The notes under the pieces: generated by a model | The model's database searches: none | What the model saw: only the letters and a program-made list of their open reading frames with translations | What the model was told of the DNA's origin: nothing | Part shown: positions 1 to 6,343 of the stretch, piece after piece | How positions within the stretch are numbered: position 1 is the stretch's first letter | Layout of the letters: every line of letters begins with the position of its first letter | Origin: an uncultured Verrucomicrobiota bacterium | GTDB taxonomy: Bacteria; Verrucomicrobiota; Verrucomicrobiia; Limisphaerales; UBA1096 | Length of the DNA stretch: 6,343 bases | Reading direction: 5' to 3' | NCBI GenBank assembly: GCA_913050205.1 | Contig: CAJXAU010000103.1 | Location: 1-6,343, forward strand | Made by a program: the position numbers and the translations under genes

Positions 1-389
1 GCGATGTAAGTCTTTGGATCGGCCCCGGCGCGAAGCGAGTCCGGGATGTCCAACTCGGTGCCAAGCGAGGTGTCGATCAGGGCGTTGCGAAGCAGCACCG
101 CAGTCTCATTACGAACCATCTCGCCGATGGGCTCTTTTGTGTTGCGAAGCCGATGCGGATATTGCTCTTCCGCTGGTTCAGCGTTGGCAGTTTCCGGCGC
201 CGTGGCCGGGAGAGCTACCGGCTTGGCCAGGCGGGCGAGTGTCTCGGGCTCTCCGGGCTGCGCTTGGCCAAGCGGCCTGGCCGTTGGCAAGATGGACGCC
301 TCCTCCGGCCCCTGCCGGAAGCTCAAGTACGCCAGACCGACGATGAGCATCGTCAGCAACGCCGCGGAGAGTGTCTGCCTGTTTTTCAT
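1..389 (-). CDS. Membrane-anchored or exported protein, N-terminal 129 residues (possible S8 peptidase propeptide region)
   Basis: Partial gene running off the left edge; the frame is open from the ATG at 389 to position 3 with no stop. It starts 6 bases after the stop of the giant cassette A-like gene, so it is very probably co-transcribed. Residues 1-6 are polar with Lys and Arg. Residues 7-23 are hydrophobic (LSAALLTMLIVGLAYLS) with no lipobox Cys, giving an uncleaved signal anchor or a Sec signal. Residues 29-75 are a Pro/Ala/Glu-rich linker. Residues 78-129 look folded, with RLRNTKEPIGEMVRN, then AVLLRNALIDT, then IPDSLRAGADPKTYI at the edge. From memory this last part resembles the segment before the 'YIVQ' propeptide strand in some verrucomicrobial subtilisin-like (S8) proteins, but no catalytic residue is inside the window. 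The gene is real by context and signal segment. The family is a weak inference; it could be any secreted protein. No strong Shine-Dalgarno is visible. Confidence 0.72.
   Translation of the reverse strand, partial: MKNRQTLSAALLTMLIVGLAYLSFRQGPEEASILPTARPLGQAQPGEPETLARLAKPVALPATAPETANAEPAEEQYPHRLRNTKEPIGEMVRNETAVLLRNALIDTSLGTELDIPDSLRAGADPKTYI
261..274. repeat. 14-bp perfect palindrome CGCTTGGCCAAGCG
   Basis: Two head-to-head copies of GCCAAGCG sharing their GGCC core, inside the linker-coding part of the left-edge gene. A shorter relative, CTTGGCCAAG, lies at 4176-4185. It is made of the same word that recurs elsewhere in the window. No function can be assigned from the sequence. Confidence 0.75.
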
Positions 390-395
390 TTTGTG

Positions 396-3300
396 CTACA
401 GCTCGTCCAACACCTGATAGTCCTCCACCACCGCACGGTAGACCTTGTTTGTTCCCTCCCACTGTTCCTCCATCCGGTAGGTGGTTTTGGTGAAGACCTC
501 ACCGGTGATGGTGTAGTTGGTGCACATTCCGTAAAACTGCCCGGGGCGCGTCACGATCGATCGATCAGCCGGCTTGAGCGTCTGCCCGAAACCGTACACC
601 GTAACCCTGGGTTCGTCCTCCTTGACGAGGGACAAAATTTGCTGCGGCAACCACTCCATCAGGTTTTCATGAATGGCGAATTTTTGCTGTTCCGTCGGCA
701 CGCCGCTTTGGGCCAATTGCTCGCGGCCAAGGTTGAGGTATGGCGACAACTCGGTAAGTGTCGGCGTCGAGAGGATGTCGCCCAGATTCCGAAATCCACC
801 CATGGCGGCACGTTGCTGATACAGCCCGTTGATCACGTTCGACTGGCCGTTGACCCAGAAAGTCGGCAAACCATGTGTGCCGTGCAAAATCCAGTCCAAC
901 TGCGGATGCTGCGGGTAATCCGGCGGGATGGAGGGCTGGATGATGTGCGGCGTCTCCTCCGTGCCGTTGTTCGCAACGTAGGCACCAAGTGTCGGGCTGT
1001 CCGGCAGTGAGTTGGACAAAACCGGAATCCCAGCGAATACCGCCGCCCAAGCCGCCGCGTTGGTTTGGTTGACCGAGAGCAGACCTCGCGCCGCGTTTTC
1101 GTTCGGGGCCGCCGTGAACAGTTGGAGCAATCGCCAGTCGTTGGTCGGGTGTGTACCGACGCTGCCAGCCCAGGCCCACCAGTTGGTGAGCGATGCCACG
1201 CCGGATTTGAGATACATCGTCTGCCACGGGGTGCCCCGATGGACGCGCCCCAGCCAACCGATGCCGGGGAATTTGTTATCGGGGAATTTCCACGCATCGC
1301 TGCTCACGACGAGTGGATCCTTGACGTAATAATTGAATGCATTGACGCCGGCCAACTGGCCTCCCCCTCCCCACGGTTGATACCGCTCGTTCAAGCGACC
1401 AAGGTTACTGTTCTTGGCGATAACCTCTGCAGAGGAAATGCTCGGCGGCCGGATTTGAAGCACATTGTTAGTACTGTTGGCATCGGTGATCAGCGGATCG
1501 GTCAGGTCGTTGATCGTGTAGTGCACGAGTGGGTCGTTGGCCTGCCACGAGGTACGCTTGTAAAACTTCCGGGCCGGTGTGTACGGCGCCTGCTTGCGGA
1601 TCAAGTCAGACGGACGCCTCGGCCGGTTTCGCCCCTGAAGGAAAGCCTCGAAATCCTGAATGGCCTTGTCCTTGTTTCGGCCGGCGTATGGATCGCTATT
1701 GTAGCTGCGCCAAAAACCCTGACTCACCTGACGGTGACCACGCGAAACCTGAATCTGGTCAACGATACCCAGCGTGGGACTTGCGATACCCTGTGACGGG
1801 TTCACACGGTTGGTTTTCCAAAACGTACCCTCGTCGAATCCGCCCCCGGCAAATAGTCCTGCCGATCCCGGGCGTTGGCCACTTAGCTGAGTGGTGATGT
1901 CCATCGAAGTCACCATGTCATCAAGGTTGACCACGTCGACAACTCGATTCAGGTCGAGGTCGAGCAGGAAGTACTGCACACGGTTCGTGATATGCAGTTT
2001 CCAGTCCGGCACGGCGAAGCCGGACTCAAATACATTCGTGAATGCCCGATTCGCCGGGAAGAATCGCTTGCGTGCGGTGCTATAGATGGAGTTTGTAACC
2101 GTAGTGATGGCAGCTCGCAGCGGCACCTTAAATTCACCGCCCACCCAGTTACTCTTCAGAGTGGTGACATTTCGGTAAGGCCGTGAGACGAGATTGGTGA
2201 TCAGCACCGGCAACACCCGGCCACTCCGGTTGGTGATGCCATGATCCCAGAGGCCGATCTGGTAAAAATGCCGTACATCCATCGCCAAGCGGCGCGGGTA
2301 GGTGCTGGTATATGAGTTCCACGCCTCCATACCGAACACGTTCGTAATGCCCAACGTGTACATCTGGTTCGTGCGCCAGTTGGCGCTCATATGCGGTCGG
2401 ATGTTGTTAATGTGTTGCTTGTTGACCTCAAGCCTTCTGGAGACTTGAACGAGCGATTCCACCGAGTACTCGTTGAAGTTTGGCAGACCCTTCTTGGCGC
2501 CCACGATCCATGGCATGCCGTGAATGCTGACTTCAATGTCTGTCGCCGGTGTGCCGTCGTAGAATGGAAAACGGGGAGACCACACCACATTCGTCAGGTC
2601 AAAAAAGCGCTGCGGCCGCGCCCAGTTGCGCCAATCATTTGTGACCTCGGCGTAGTGCGAGATAAATACGCCAGGCGGACCATTTGTGGGATTTTGAAAC
2701 TTGCGGAACACCGGCCGCATTACGGTAGGCATGAACGGTCCCACCCGGCTCGCCGCCGCCCGATCGATACGATTGGATGTGGCGTCGTAAATATTCGCCG
2801 CCAACTGCATTAACCGATGCACGTTGGCCGAGTAGGCGTTCGTTGGGTAAATCTGGATACCGGTCGATACCGCATTGGTTGGGCTGAAAAACAGATGATT
2901 CTGCGGTACGGGAAATTCCGGGTGCCGCATCCCGGCGATACCAATGTCCGGATTCACCAGCGTCTCACCGATGGAGTAGACATTATAGGCCTCCTTGGTG
3001 GTCGCATTGGTCAGAAACTGCGACTTCACACTCGCCCGCAACATCGCGTGGGCGGCTCGATTGATGAACTCATTCGCCGTCCAATTGGTTTGGGTGTTGT
3101 ACCCGGTGTGCCAGTCGTTGGCGTGGTTGATGTTGATCTTGCCCCGCAACGCTGGCGCGGAGTCGACCCCCAACTGCCCGAGCAACCGGTAAAACGTGTA
3201 CCGATCGTACGAGTCCAATCTCTTGCGGGCGCGGAAATTCCTTGGGTTCACCTCCATCGACTGGCGGAGGCGACTGACGAAGTTGGTCGCCCGCATCGGC

Positions 3301-4541
3301 GGCTCAATGTATTGCTGAAATGTCAGCAGTTGCTGAACATCAGTGAATCGACGGGGATTGTCTGCGCCTGGCCAAGGGGCGGTCACCGGGTCGGTGCGCA
3401 AGCCGTCCTCACTATCGAGCATCGGAGTATCATTCAACACCAGTGGCCCATCGGCGTAGTCGTCCACCATGTTGAACCCAAACCGGGGTGCCTCGTTGAA
3501 CGGCAGGCCAAGCGAGGGCACAATGCCAGCCAAGCCCTGTGGCACGTTGTCGCCCGGCACCCAGTCACGACGGGATCCGTTGTAACGGTGCAACAGAATA
3601 TCCCGGGAGTCGGAGAAGGAGAGGCGATCGGCCCGCGGGTATTCGAGACCGTTAGCGTTCACAGGGCGGCCAAGCCAGTCGTAGTAGTACCACCACTGGA
3701 TCGGGTTTAACTGGGCGAGGAAAGCGGCAAGGTTCAACTCCCACGAACCGACACCCTGGTTGCGCATATACAGGTACTGGTTACCCCGGCCGTTGGGCCT
3801 GTCCAGATTACGTTTCATCGGGTCGCGCGCCTGGTTGTGGATGTAATTGATGTCCAGCGAGCGGCCAGTCGGCAAAACCATGTAGGCGTAACGCCCGATA
3901 AACCGGTTGGTCGGACTGTGCGGCGCAGACGGATTGTCGAGCTGCCCAATCCACTCGGGATCTCCGACGAAATAATCGGTCAGGAAAAGGCCATCCCGGC
4001 CCACGACAGGCCGACCCTGAAAGTTGGTGACCACCTGCAACCCGGTCGGCTCGTAGGCCCGGTTGCGATTGATATCAAGGAAGAACCGAAAGTCGTCGAT
4101 CTTTGTGAAATTTTTCGGCCGCCAGCCAAGCGCATTGGTGTCCACGAACACCGGTGGCCTTGGCAGGTGCTGCAGCTTGGCCAAGTTCATCAACAAGTCA
4201 TTCTGGTTCAGCGGCTGGCCATTCGGGTAAACGTACCCAACGTTCGTTGCCGACCCGTTGCCCGGCAGATAACCGGCGCGATTGATGAAATTGGTTGAGA
4301 CTGAAAACTCGTAGGCCATCGGGTTCTGCGCCGTGACCATCCGGCTGACCACCTTGGAGAGTGCCTGTGCGGTGGCAGTTTCGGCCATTAACTGCGCTCC
4401 TGCCTGGTCGGTGATTACCGACACCGAGGCGCGTTCACGCCGGCTGATCGCAAGAAACACCACCGCCATCGCAGTCACCATCCCCAGCATAATGAGGGTA
4501 ATGACCAGCGCCGCGCCGCGTTGTGCCCTGAAAAACTTCAC
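396..4541 (-). CDS. Giant GspK/PilX-type protein, Verru_Chthon cassette protein A-like
   Basis: Complete 1381-residue protein, roughly 150 kDa by length. The N-terminus MKFFRAQRG is followed by a hydrophobic segment (about residues 10-32) and then SRRER. This resembles GspK and PilX, which begin with RG-x-ALvi and a helix. The +5 position holds Ile or Thr depending on the cleavage site, so the usual Glu is absent, as in GspK tip subunits. Motifs I recall from cassette A are DRYTFYRLLGQLGVDS (446-461), then GKININHAN (467-475), VHRLMQLAANIYDATSN (574-590) and a C-terminal RVTVYGFGQTLKP / TNYTITGEV block (about 1312-1347). The KININ segment recalls the 'INxNTA' entry to the SAM-like domains of GspK. 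The protein is rich in Asn and in Thr-Asn pairs. The start is GTG at 4541, overlapping the upstream TGA as GTGA; a later Met (residue 18) would cut the membrane helix. Most likely an exported, membrane-anchored tip subunit. The function of its large middle region is unknown. Confidence 0.82.
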   Translation of the reverse strand: MKFFRAQRGAALVITLIMLGMVTAMAVVFLAISRRERASVSVITDQAGAQLMAETATAQALSKVVSRMVTAQNPMAYEFSVSTNFINRAGYLPGNGSATNVGYVYPNGQPLNQNDLLMNLAKLQHLPRPPVFVDTNALGWRPKNFTKIDDFRFFLDINRNRAYEPTGLQVVTNFQGRPVVGRDGLFLTDYFVGDPEWIGQLDNPSAPHSPTNRFIGRYAYMVLPTGRSLDINYIHNQARDPMKRNLDRPNGRGNQYLYMRNQGVGSWELNLAAFLAQLNPIQWWYYYDWLGRPVNANGLEYPRADRLSFSDSRDILLHRYNGSRRDWVPGDNVPQGLAGIVPSLGLPFNEAPRFGFNMVDDYADGPLVLNDTPMLDSEDGLRTDPVTAPWPGADNPRRFTDVQQLLTFQQYIEPPMRATNFVSRLRQSMEVNPRNFRARKRLDSYDRYTFYRLLGQLGVDSAPALRGKININHANDWHTGYNTQTNWTANEFINRAAHAMLRASVKSQFLTNATTKEAYNVYSIGETLVNPDIGIAGMRHPEFPVPQNHLFFSPTNAVSTGIQIYPTNAYSANVHRLMQLAANIYDATSNRIDRAAASRVGPFMPTVMRPVFRKFQNPTNGPPGVFISHYAEVTNDWRNWARPQRFFDLTNVVWSPRFPFYDGTPATDIEVSIHGMPWIVGAKKGLPNFNEYSVESLVQVSRRLEVNKQHINNIRPHMSANWRTNQMYTLGITNVFGMEAWNSYTSTYPRRLAMDVRHFYQIGLWDHGITNRSGRVLPVLITNLVSRPYRNVTTLKSNWVGGEFKVPLRAAITTVTNSIYSTARKRFFPANRAFTNVFESGFAVPDWKLHITNRVQYFLLDLDLNRVVDVVNLDDMVTSMDITTQLSGQRPGSAGLFAGGGFDEGTFWKTNRVNPSQGIASPTLGIVDQIQVSRGHRQVSQGFWRSYNSDPYAGRNKDKAIQDFEAFLQGRNRPRRPSDLIRKQAPYTPARKFYKRTSWQANDPLVHYTINDLTDPLITDANSTNNVLQIRPPSISSAEVIAKNSNLGRLNERYQPWGGGGQLAGVNAFNYYVKDPLVVSSDAWKFPDNKFPGIGWLGRVHRGTPWQTMYLKSGVASLTNWWAWAGSVGTHPTNDWRLLQLFTAAPNENAARGLLSVNQTNAAAWAAVFAGIPVLSNSLPDSPTLGAYVANNGTEETPHIIQPSIPPDYPQHPQLDWILHGTHGLPTFWVNGQSNVINGLYQQRAAMGGFRNLGDILSTPTLTELSPYLNLGREQLAQSGVPTEQQKFAIHENLMEWLPQQILSLVKEDEPRVTVYGFGQTLKPADRSIVTRPGQFYGMCTNYTITGEVFTKTTYRMEEQWEGTNKVYRAVVEDYQVLDEL
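4538..4541 (-). promoter_or_regulatory. GTGA stop/start overlap (translational coupling site)
   Basis: On the minus strand the GTG start of the giant cassette A-like gene and the TGA stop of the cassette C-like gene share bases. No convincing Shine-Dalgarno stands in front of the GTG. Terminating ribosomes on the upstream gene could re-initiate here, tying the amount of the large protein to that of the small pilin-like one. The overlap is seen directly; coupling is inferred. Confidence 0.7.
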
Positions 4542-5542
4542 CGTGTCTGCCTGATCGGGACACGCTGCCGAAATAGCGTGACCTTGTTAATTTTTTGTCC
4601 CAGAAAATTGGCCTGAAATTGTGTCGGCAACTGCCTGACCTGCTCGAGTACATCCGGCTCGATAACTGCCATCTCCACGTCAAAATACGCCGGCAACCCT
4701 CCGTAAAACCAAGCGTGAGATTCTCCCCCTTTTTCCTGAACCAACGTCCCATCCAACGGCCGGTCGTTCTGGACTACGTAGATCGGTTGCCCCTGCGAGT
4801 TGAGCCGCTCGAGGTTCAGGCCAAGCGGGTCAGGCCAAGCGATGGTCGGCATGAGTTCACGCCCGAATTGATCGAAGGCCGTGATCTTGAAATGAATCAC
4901 CCCGTCTGTGATCTGCTGAAACCACTGAGGCTCTGACGGTCGGGCAACCGCCGTGTCAAAGTGCAGGTTAAACGCCAACGATTTGTTGACCATCGCCGCT
5001 CGCGGATCAGCCGAGTGCAGTGAACCCGATGTGCCGTAGCGTCCCAGCGTCCCGATCCCGTTTTTCACGTTGATCACCCGGTAGCTGGTGATGTCGAAAC
5101 CAAGTTCGCCACGGCTTGTGAATGTGAAATCCTGCAACACATTCGTTCTGAAACCCTGCGCCAAATCAGAAGCTGTCCCTTCTGCCGTCAGTGCATCGGA
5201 CTGATAAGCCAGCAATAGCGGCACTGTGCCCGGCGTGGGACGGGAGTGAAAACTTTTGCTGCCGGACAACACCCGCCCAGATTGTGCATCCAATACCGGC
5301 GGATAACCACTCACCTCCATTTGGGACAACTCGCGAACGATCATCTCCATCGCTGCCCGGCCGCCCTCGTTTACGTCCACCTGAGCGGCGTTTTTACGCA
5401 ACGCACTCTGCGTCTGGTCAAACAACGCATACAACACGTAGATGATCATCGTCATCACCGACACCGAAACGAGCATTTCAAGCAGGGTAAATGCCCGCTT
5501 GAAACTGGCCCGACCCGACCGGTTGGTGAAAATGATCTTCAT
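4538..5542 (-). CDS. Prepilin-like protein, Verru_Chthon cassette protein C-like (GspJ/PilW type)
   Basis: Complete 334-residue pseudopilin-like protein. A basic leader (residues 1-17, ending KRA) is followed by FTLLEM, with Glu22 at mature +5, and a hydrophobic helix to about residue 41. This is a class III signal for prepilin peptidase, although -1 is Ala rather than the usual Gly. Residues 45-75 look like the amphipathic second half of the pilin helix. The C-terminal domain has ITDGVIHFKITAFDQFG (211-227), LPAYFDVEMAVIEP (283-296) and VTLFRQRVPIRQ near the end. I recall 'DGV.HF', 'PAY..IE..V.EP' and a terminal 'LFRQRVPIR' as hallmarks of cassette C. The ATG at 5542 begins immediately after the TAA of the upstream gene. 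No clear Shine-Dalgarno sequence precedes it, so it probably depends on translational coupling. The 3' end overlaps the large downstream gene by 4 bases. Likely equivalent of GspJ in a pseudopilus tip complex (inference). Confidence 0.85.
   Translation of the reverse strand: MKIIFTNRSGRASFKRAFTLLEMLVSVSVMTMIIYVLYALFDQTQSALRKNAAQVDVNEGGRAAMEMIVRELSQMEVSGYPPVLDAQSGRVLSGSKSFHSRPTPGTVPLLLAYQSDALTAEGTASDLAQGFRTNVLQDFTFTSRGELGFDITSYRVINVKNGIGTLGRYGTSGSLHSADPRAAMVNKSLAFNLHFDTAVARPSEPQWFQQITDGVIHFKITAFDQFGRELMPTIAWPDPLGLNLERLNSQGQPIYVVQNDRPLDGTLVQEKGGESHAWFYGGLPAYFDVEMAVIEPDVLEQVRQLPTQFQANFLGQKINKVTLFRQRVPIRQTR
4816..4841. repeat. 12-bp direct repeat TCAGGCCAAGCG, two copies 2 bp apart
   Basis: Identical 12-mers lie at 4816-4827 and 4830-4841 inside the cassette C-like gene. 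The 14-base period is not a multiple of three, so the copies are read in different frames (the coding strand gives A-W-P-D and then P-L-G-L-N). Repeated protein sequence therefore cannot explain them. Each copy contains the GCCAAGCG word that is over-represented through the window. Confidence 0.8.
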
Positions 5543-6343
5543 TTACTGGGCAACATACTTCGGCGTGCTGAACTTGAGCGGCTCAAAAAAGAAAAACGGC
5601 GAATGCGGGTTTTCGGGAAACTGCCCGGTGTTCCAGTCCGGCATTAATCGATTGACCTGACGGTTCACCAGTCGGCCGGAAACCATTGAACGGAACACAC
5701 GCTTGTTTGGGCCCACCGACTCTTTTCCGTCAAACTCAAACACCGGCCATTCGAACGTCAATTTGACTTCGTAAAAATTCAACTTGCGAAACTTATTCAC
5801 GTTCCCGACCACCGTGCCGTCGTATCCAGCCCAGTCCTCCACCGTTCGCACCGGCCGCACCTCAGACGTGAGTCGATAGGAAAACGCCATGTCCCGGGCG
5901 AACTCGGCCTGGTCCACCGCACTGCCGGTGATTGCCCGCACCTTGGCCCGGATGTAATTGTACTCGCCGGACTGGGTATCGACCTGTGGCCAGTTTCGGA
6001 TCATCATCGGCCCCACCAGATCCGCCTGAACCGGCATGCTCATCAGCCCGATTATCTCAGCGCCTCCCGGCAGGAAAAGATGATTGTCCCCCGCCTTGGC
6101 CGGCACCGGTTCCCAACGATAACCGGCCCGATTCGAAGACTCGTCGATACGGATGTAATCCACATGGTTGGTCAGGTTATCCAGCCCGGTAGCCCCGCTG
6201 CGGATCGCCTCCATCCAGTACAAACCATCCTGCACGATGATCGTTTCCTCGCGGTTGTCCTTCTGCACGTTGATCCCCACCGGCAATACACCGATGATGG
6301 CGACCAACGCGAACGCAATGATCCCAAGACAGATGACCAACTC
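5543..6343 (-). CDS. Pseudopilin-like protein, Verru_Chthon cassette protein B-like (5' end missing)
   Basis: Probable minor pseudopilin, anchored in the inner membrane and then assembled through its N-terminal helix; closest in type to GspI/PilV. The frame is open to the window edge. The first visible codon, GAG at 6343-6341, reads Glu and is followed by LVICLGIIAFALVAIIGVLP, a continuous hydrophobic helix. This fits the +5 Glu and helix of a type IV prepilin, so the TTG at 6340 is internal and the leader lies outside the window. In total 266 residues are visible. The rest looks like a soluble, partly beta-rich domain, with NFYEVKLTFEWPV encoded at 5741-5779 and then VFRSMVSGRLV, which I recall as typical of the cassette B family. 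The C-terminus carries four consecutive Phe. Its TAA directly abuts the next gene's ATG. Seen: helix, Glu and frame. Recalled: the family match. Inferred: the minor pseudopilin role. It could instead be a generic prepilin-type protein. Confidence 0.75.
   Translation of the reverse strand, partial: ELVICLGIIAFALVAIIGVLPVGINVQKDNREETIIVQDGLYWMEAIRSGATGLDNLTNHVDYIRIDESSNRAGYRWEPVPAKAGDNHLFLPGGAEIIGLMSMPVQADLVGPMMIRNWPQVDTQSGEYNYIRAKVRAITGSAVDQAEFARDMAFSYRLTSEVRPVRTVEDWAGYDGTVVGNVNKFRKLNFYEVKLTFEWPVFEFDGKESVGPNKRVFRSMVSGRLVNRQVNRLMPDWNTGQFPENPHSPFFFFEPLKFSTPKYVAQ

Noticed and set aside
178..462. 94-codon minus-strand frame across the junction of the giant gene and the left-edge gene
   Set aside because: It overlaps both in another frame. 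The frame starting at 389 has a signal segment and remains open to the edge, so it is the better gene.
554..566. Tandem GATC units (CGATCGATCGATC)
   Set aside because: Short chance overlap of a 4-base palindrome inside coding sequence; no cluster elsewhere suggests an origin or a Dam-regulated site.
153..1010. 285-codon plus-strand open frame
   Set aside because: It spans the junction of two well-supported minus-strand genes and has a composition typical of an antisense shadow, with no domain seen.
1065..1796. 243-codon plus-strand open frame
   Set aside because: Entirely antisense to the giant gene, with no motif and no supporting context.
2817..3710. 297-codon plus-strand open frame
   Set aside because: Antisense to the giant cassette A-like gene. 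The translation is low in hydrophobic order, rich in Arg/Val/Gly/His, and has no recognisable motif; it is a shadow of the coding strand.
5574..5586. Palindrome TTGAGC-G-GCTCAA next to an A-run, considered as a terminator
   Set aside because: The hairpin is short, lies inside the coding end of the cassette B-like gene, and the T-run precedes it on the transcribed strand rather than following it.
5579..5600. A-rich tract near the end of the cassette B-like gene as a programmed frameshift site
   Set aside because: The frame continues normally to a stop that abuts the next start. No alternative frame would yield a sensible extension.
6338..6340. TTG as the start of the right-edge gene
   Set aside because: The upstream in-frame GAG and the hydrophobic helix fit positions +5 onwards of a prepilin, so the true start lies beyond the window.

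Overview
The window looks like a stretch of a Verrucomicrobiota genome, moderately GC-rich. It is packed with one continuous minus-strand operon: four genes, no visible non-coding gap longer than 6 bases, and no RNA gene, CRISPR array, insertion sequence, promoter or terminator that I can support. The phylum assignment comes from the proteins. Three of them resemble, from memory and without a search, the Verru_Chthon cassette proteins B, C and A, which are known mainly from Verrucomicrobiota.

Reading along the minus strand, from the right edge leftwards: (1) 6343-5543 is a pseudopilin-like protein (cassette B-like), cut at the window edge exactly at the Glu that is residue +5 of prepilins. 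(2) 5542-4538 is a complete 334-residue prepilin-like protein (cassette C-like, GspJ/PilW type). (3) 4541-396 is a complete, very large 1381-residue protein (cassette A-like) with a GspK/PilX-type N-terminus that has no Glu at +5. (4) 389-1 is the first 129 residues of a membrane-anchored or exported protein of uncertain family, cut by the left edge. The junctions are very tight: stop abutting start, a 4-base GTGA overlap, and a 6-base gap. This suggests translational coupling.

The order B-C-A matches the order gspI-gspJ-gspK of the minor pseudopilins that cap type II secretion pseudopili. My working model is that B, C and A are minor pseudopilin equivalents forming the tip of a pilus- or pseudopilus-like fibre, with A as an oversized tip subunit. 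Gene 4 might be an exported client or partner. The assembly machinery (ATPase, platform, secretin, prepilin peptidase) is not in the window.

On top of the coding sequence there is an excess of the 7-mer GCCAAGC/GCTTGGC: 12 copies on both strands, including a 14-bp perfect palindrome and a 12-bp direct repeat read in two different frames. Protein sequence alone does not obviously explain this.
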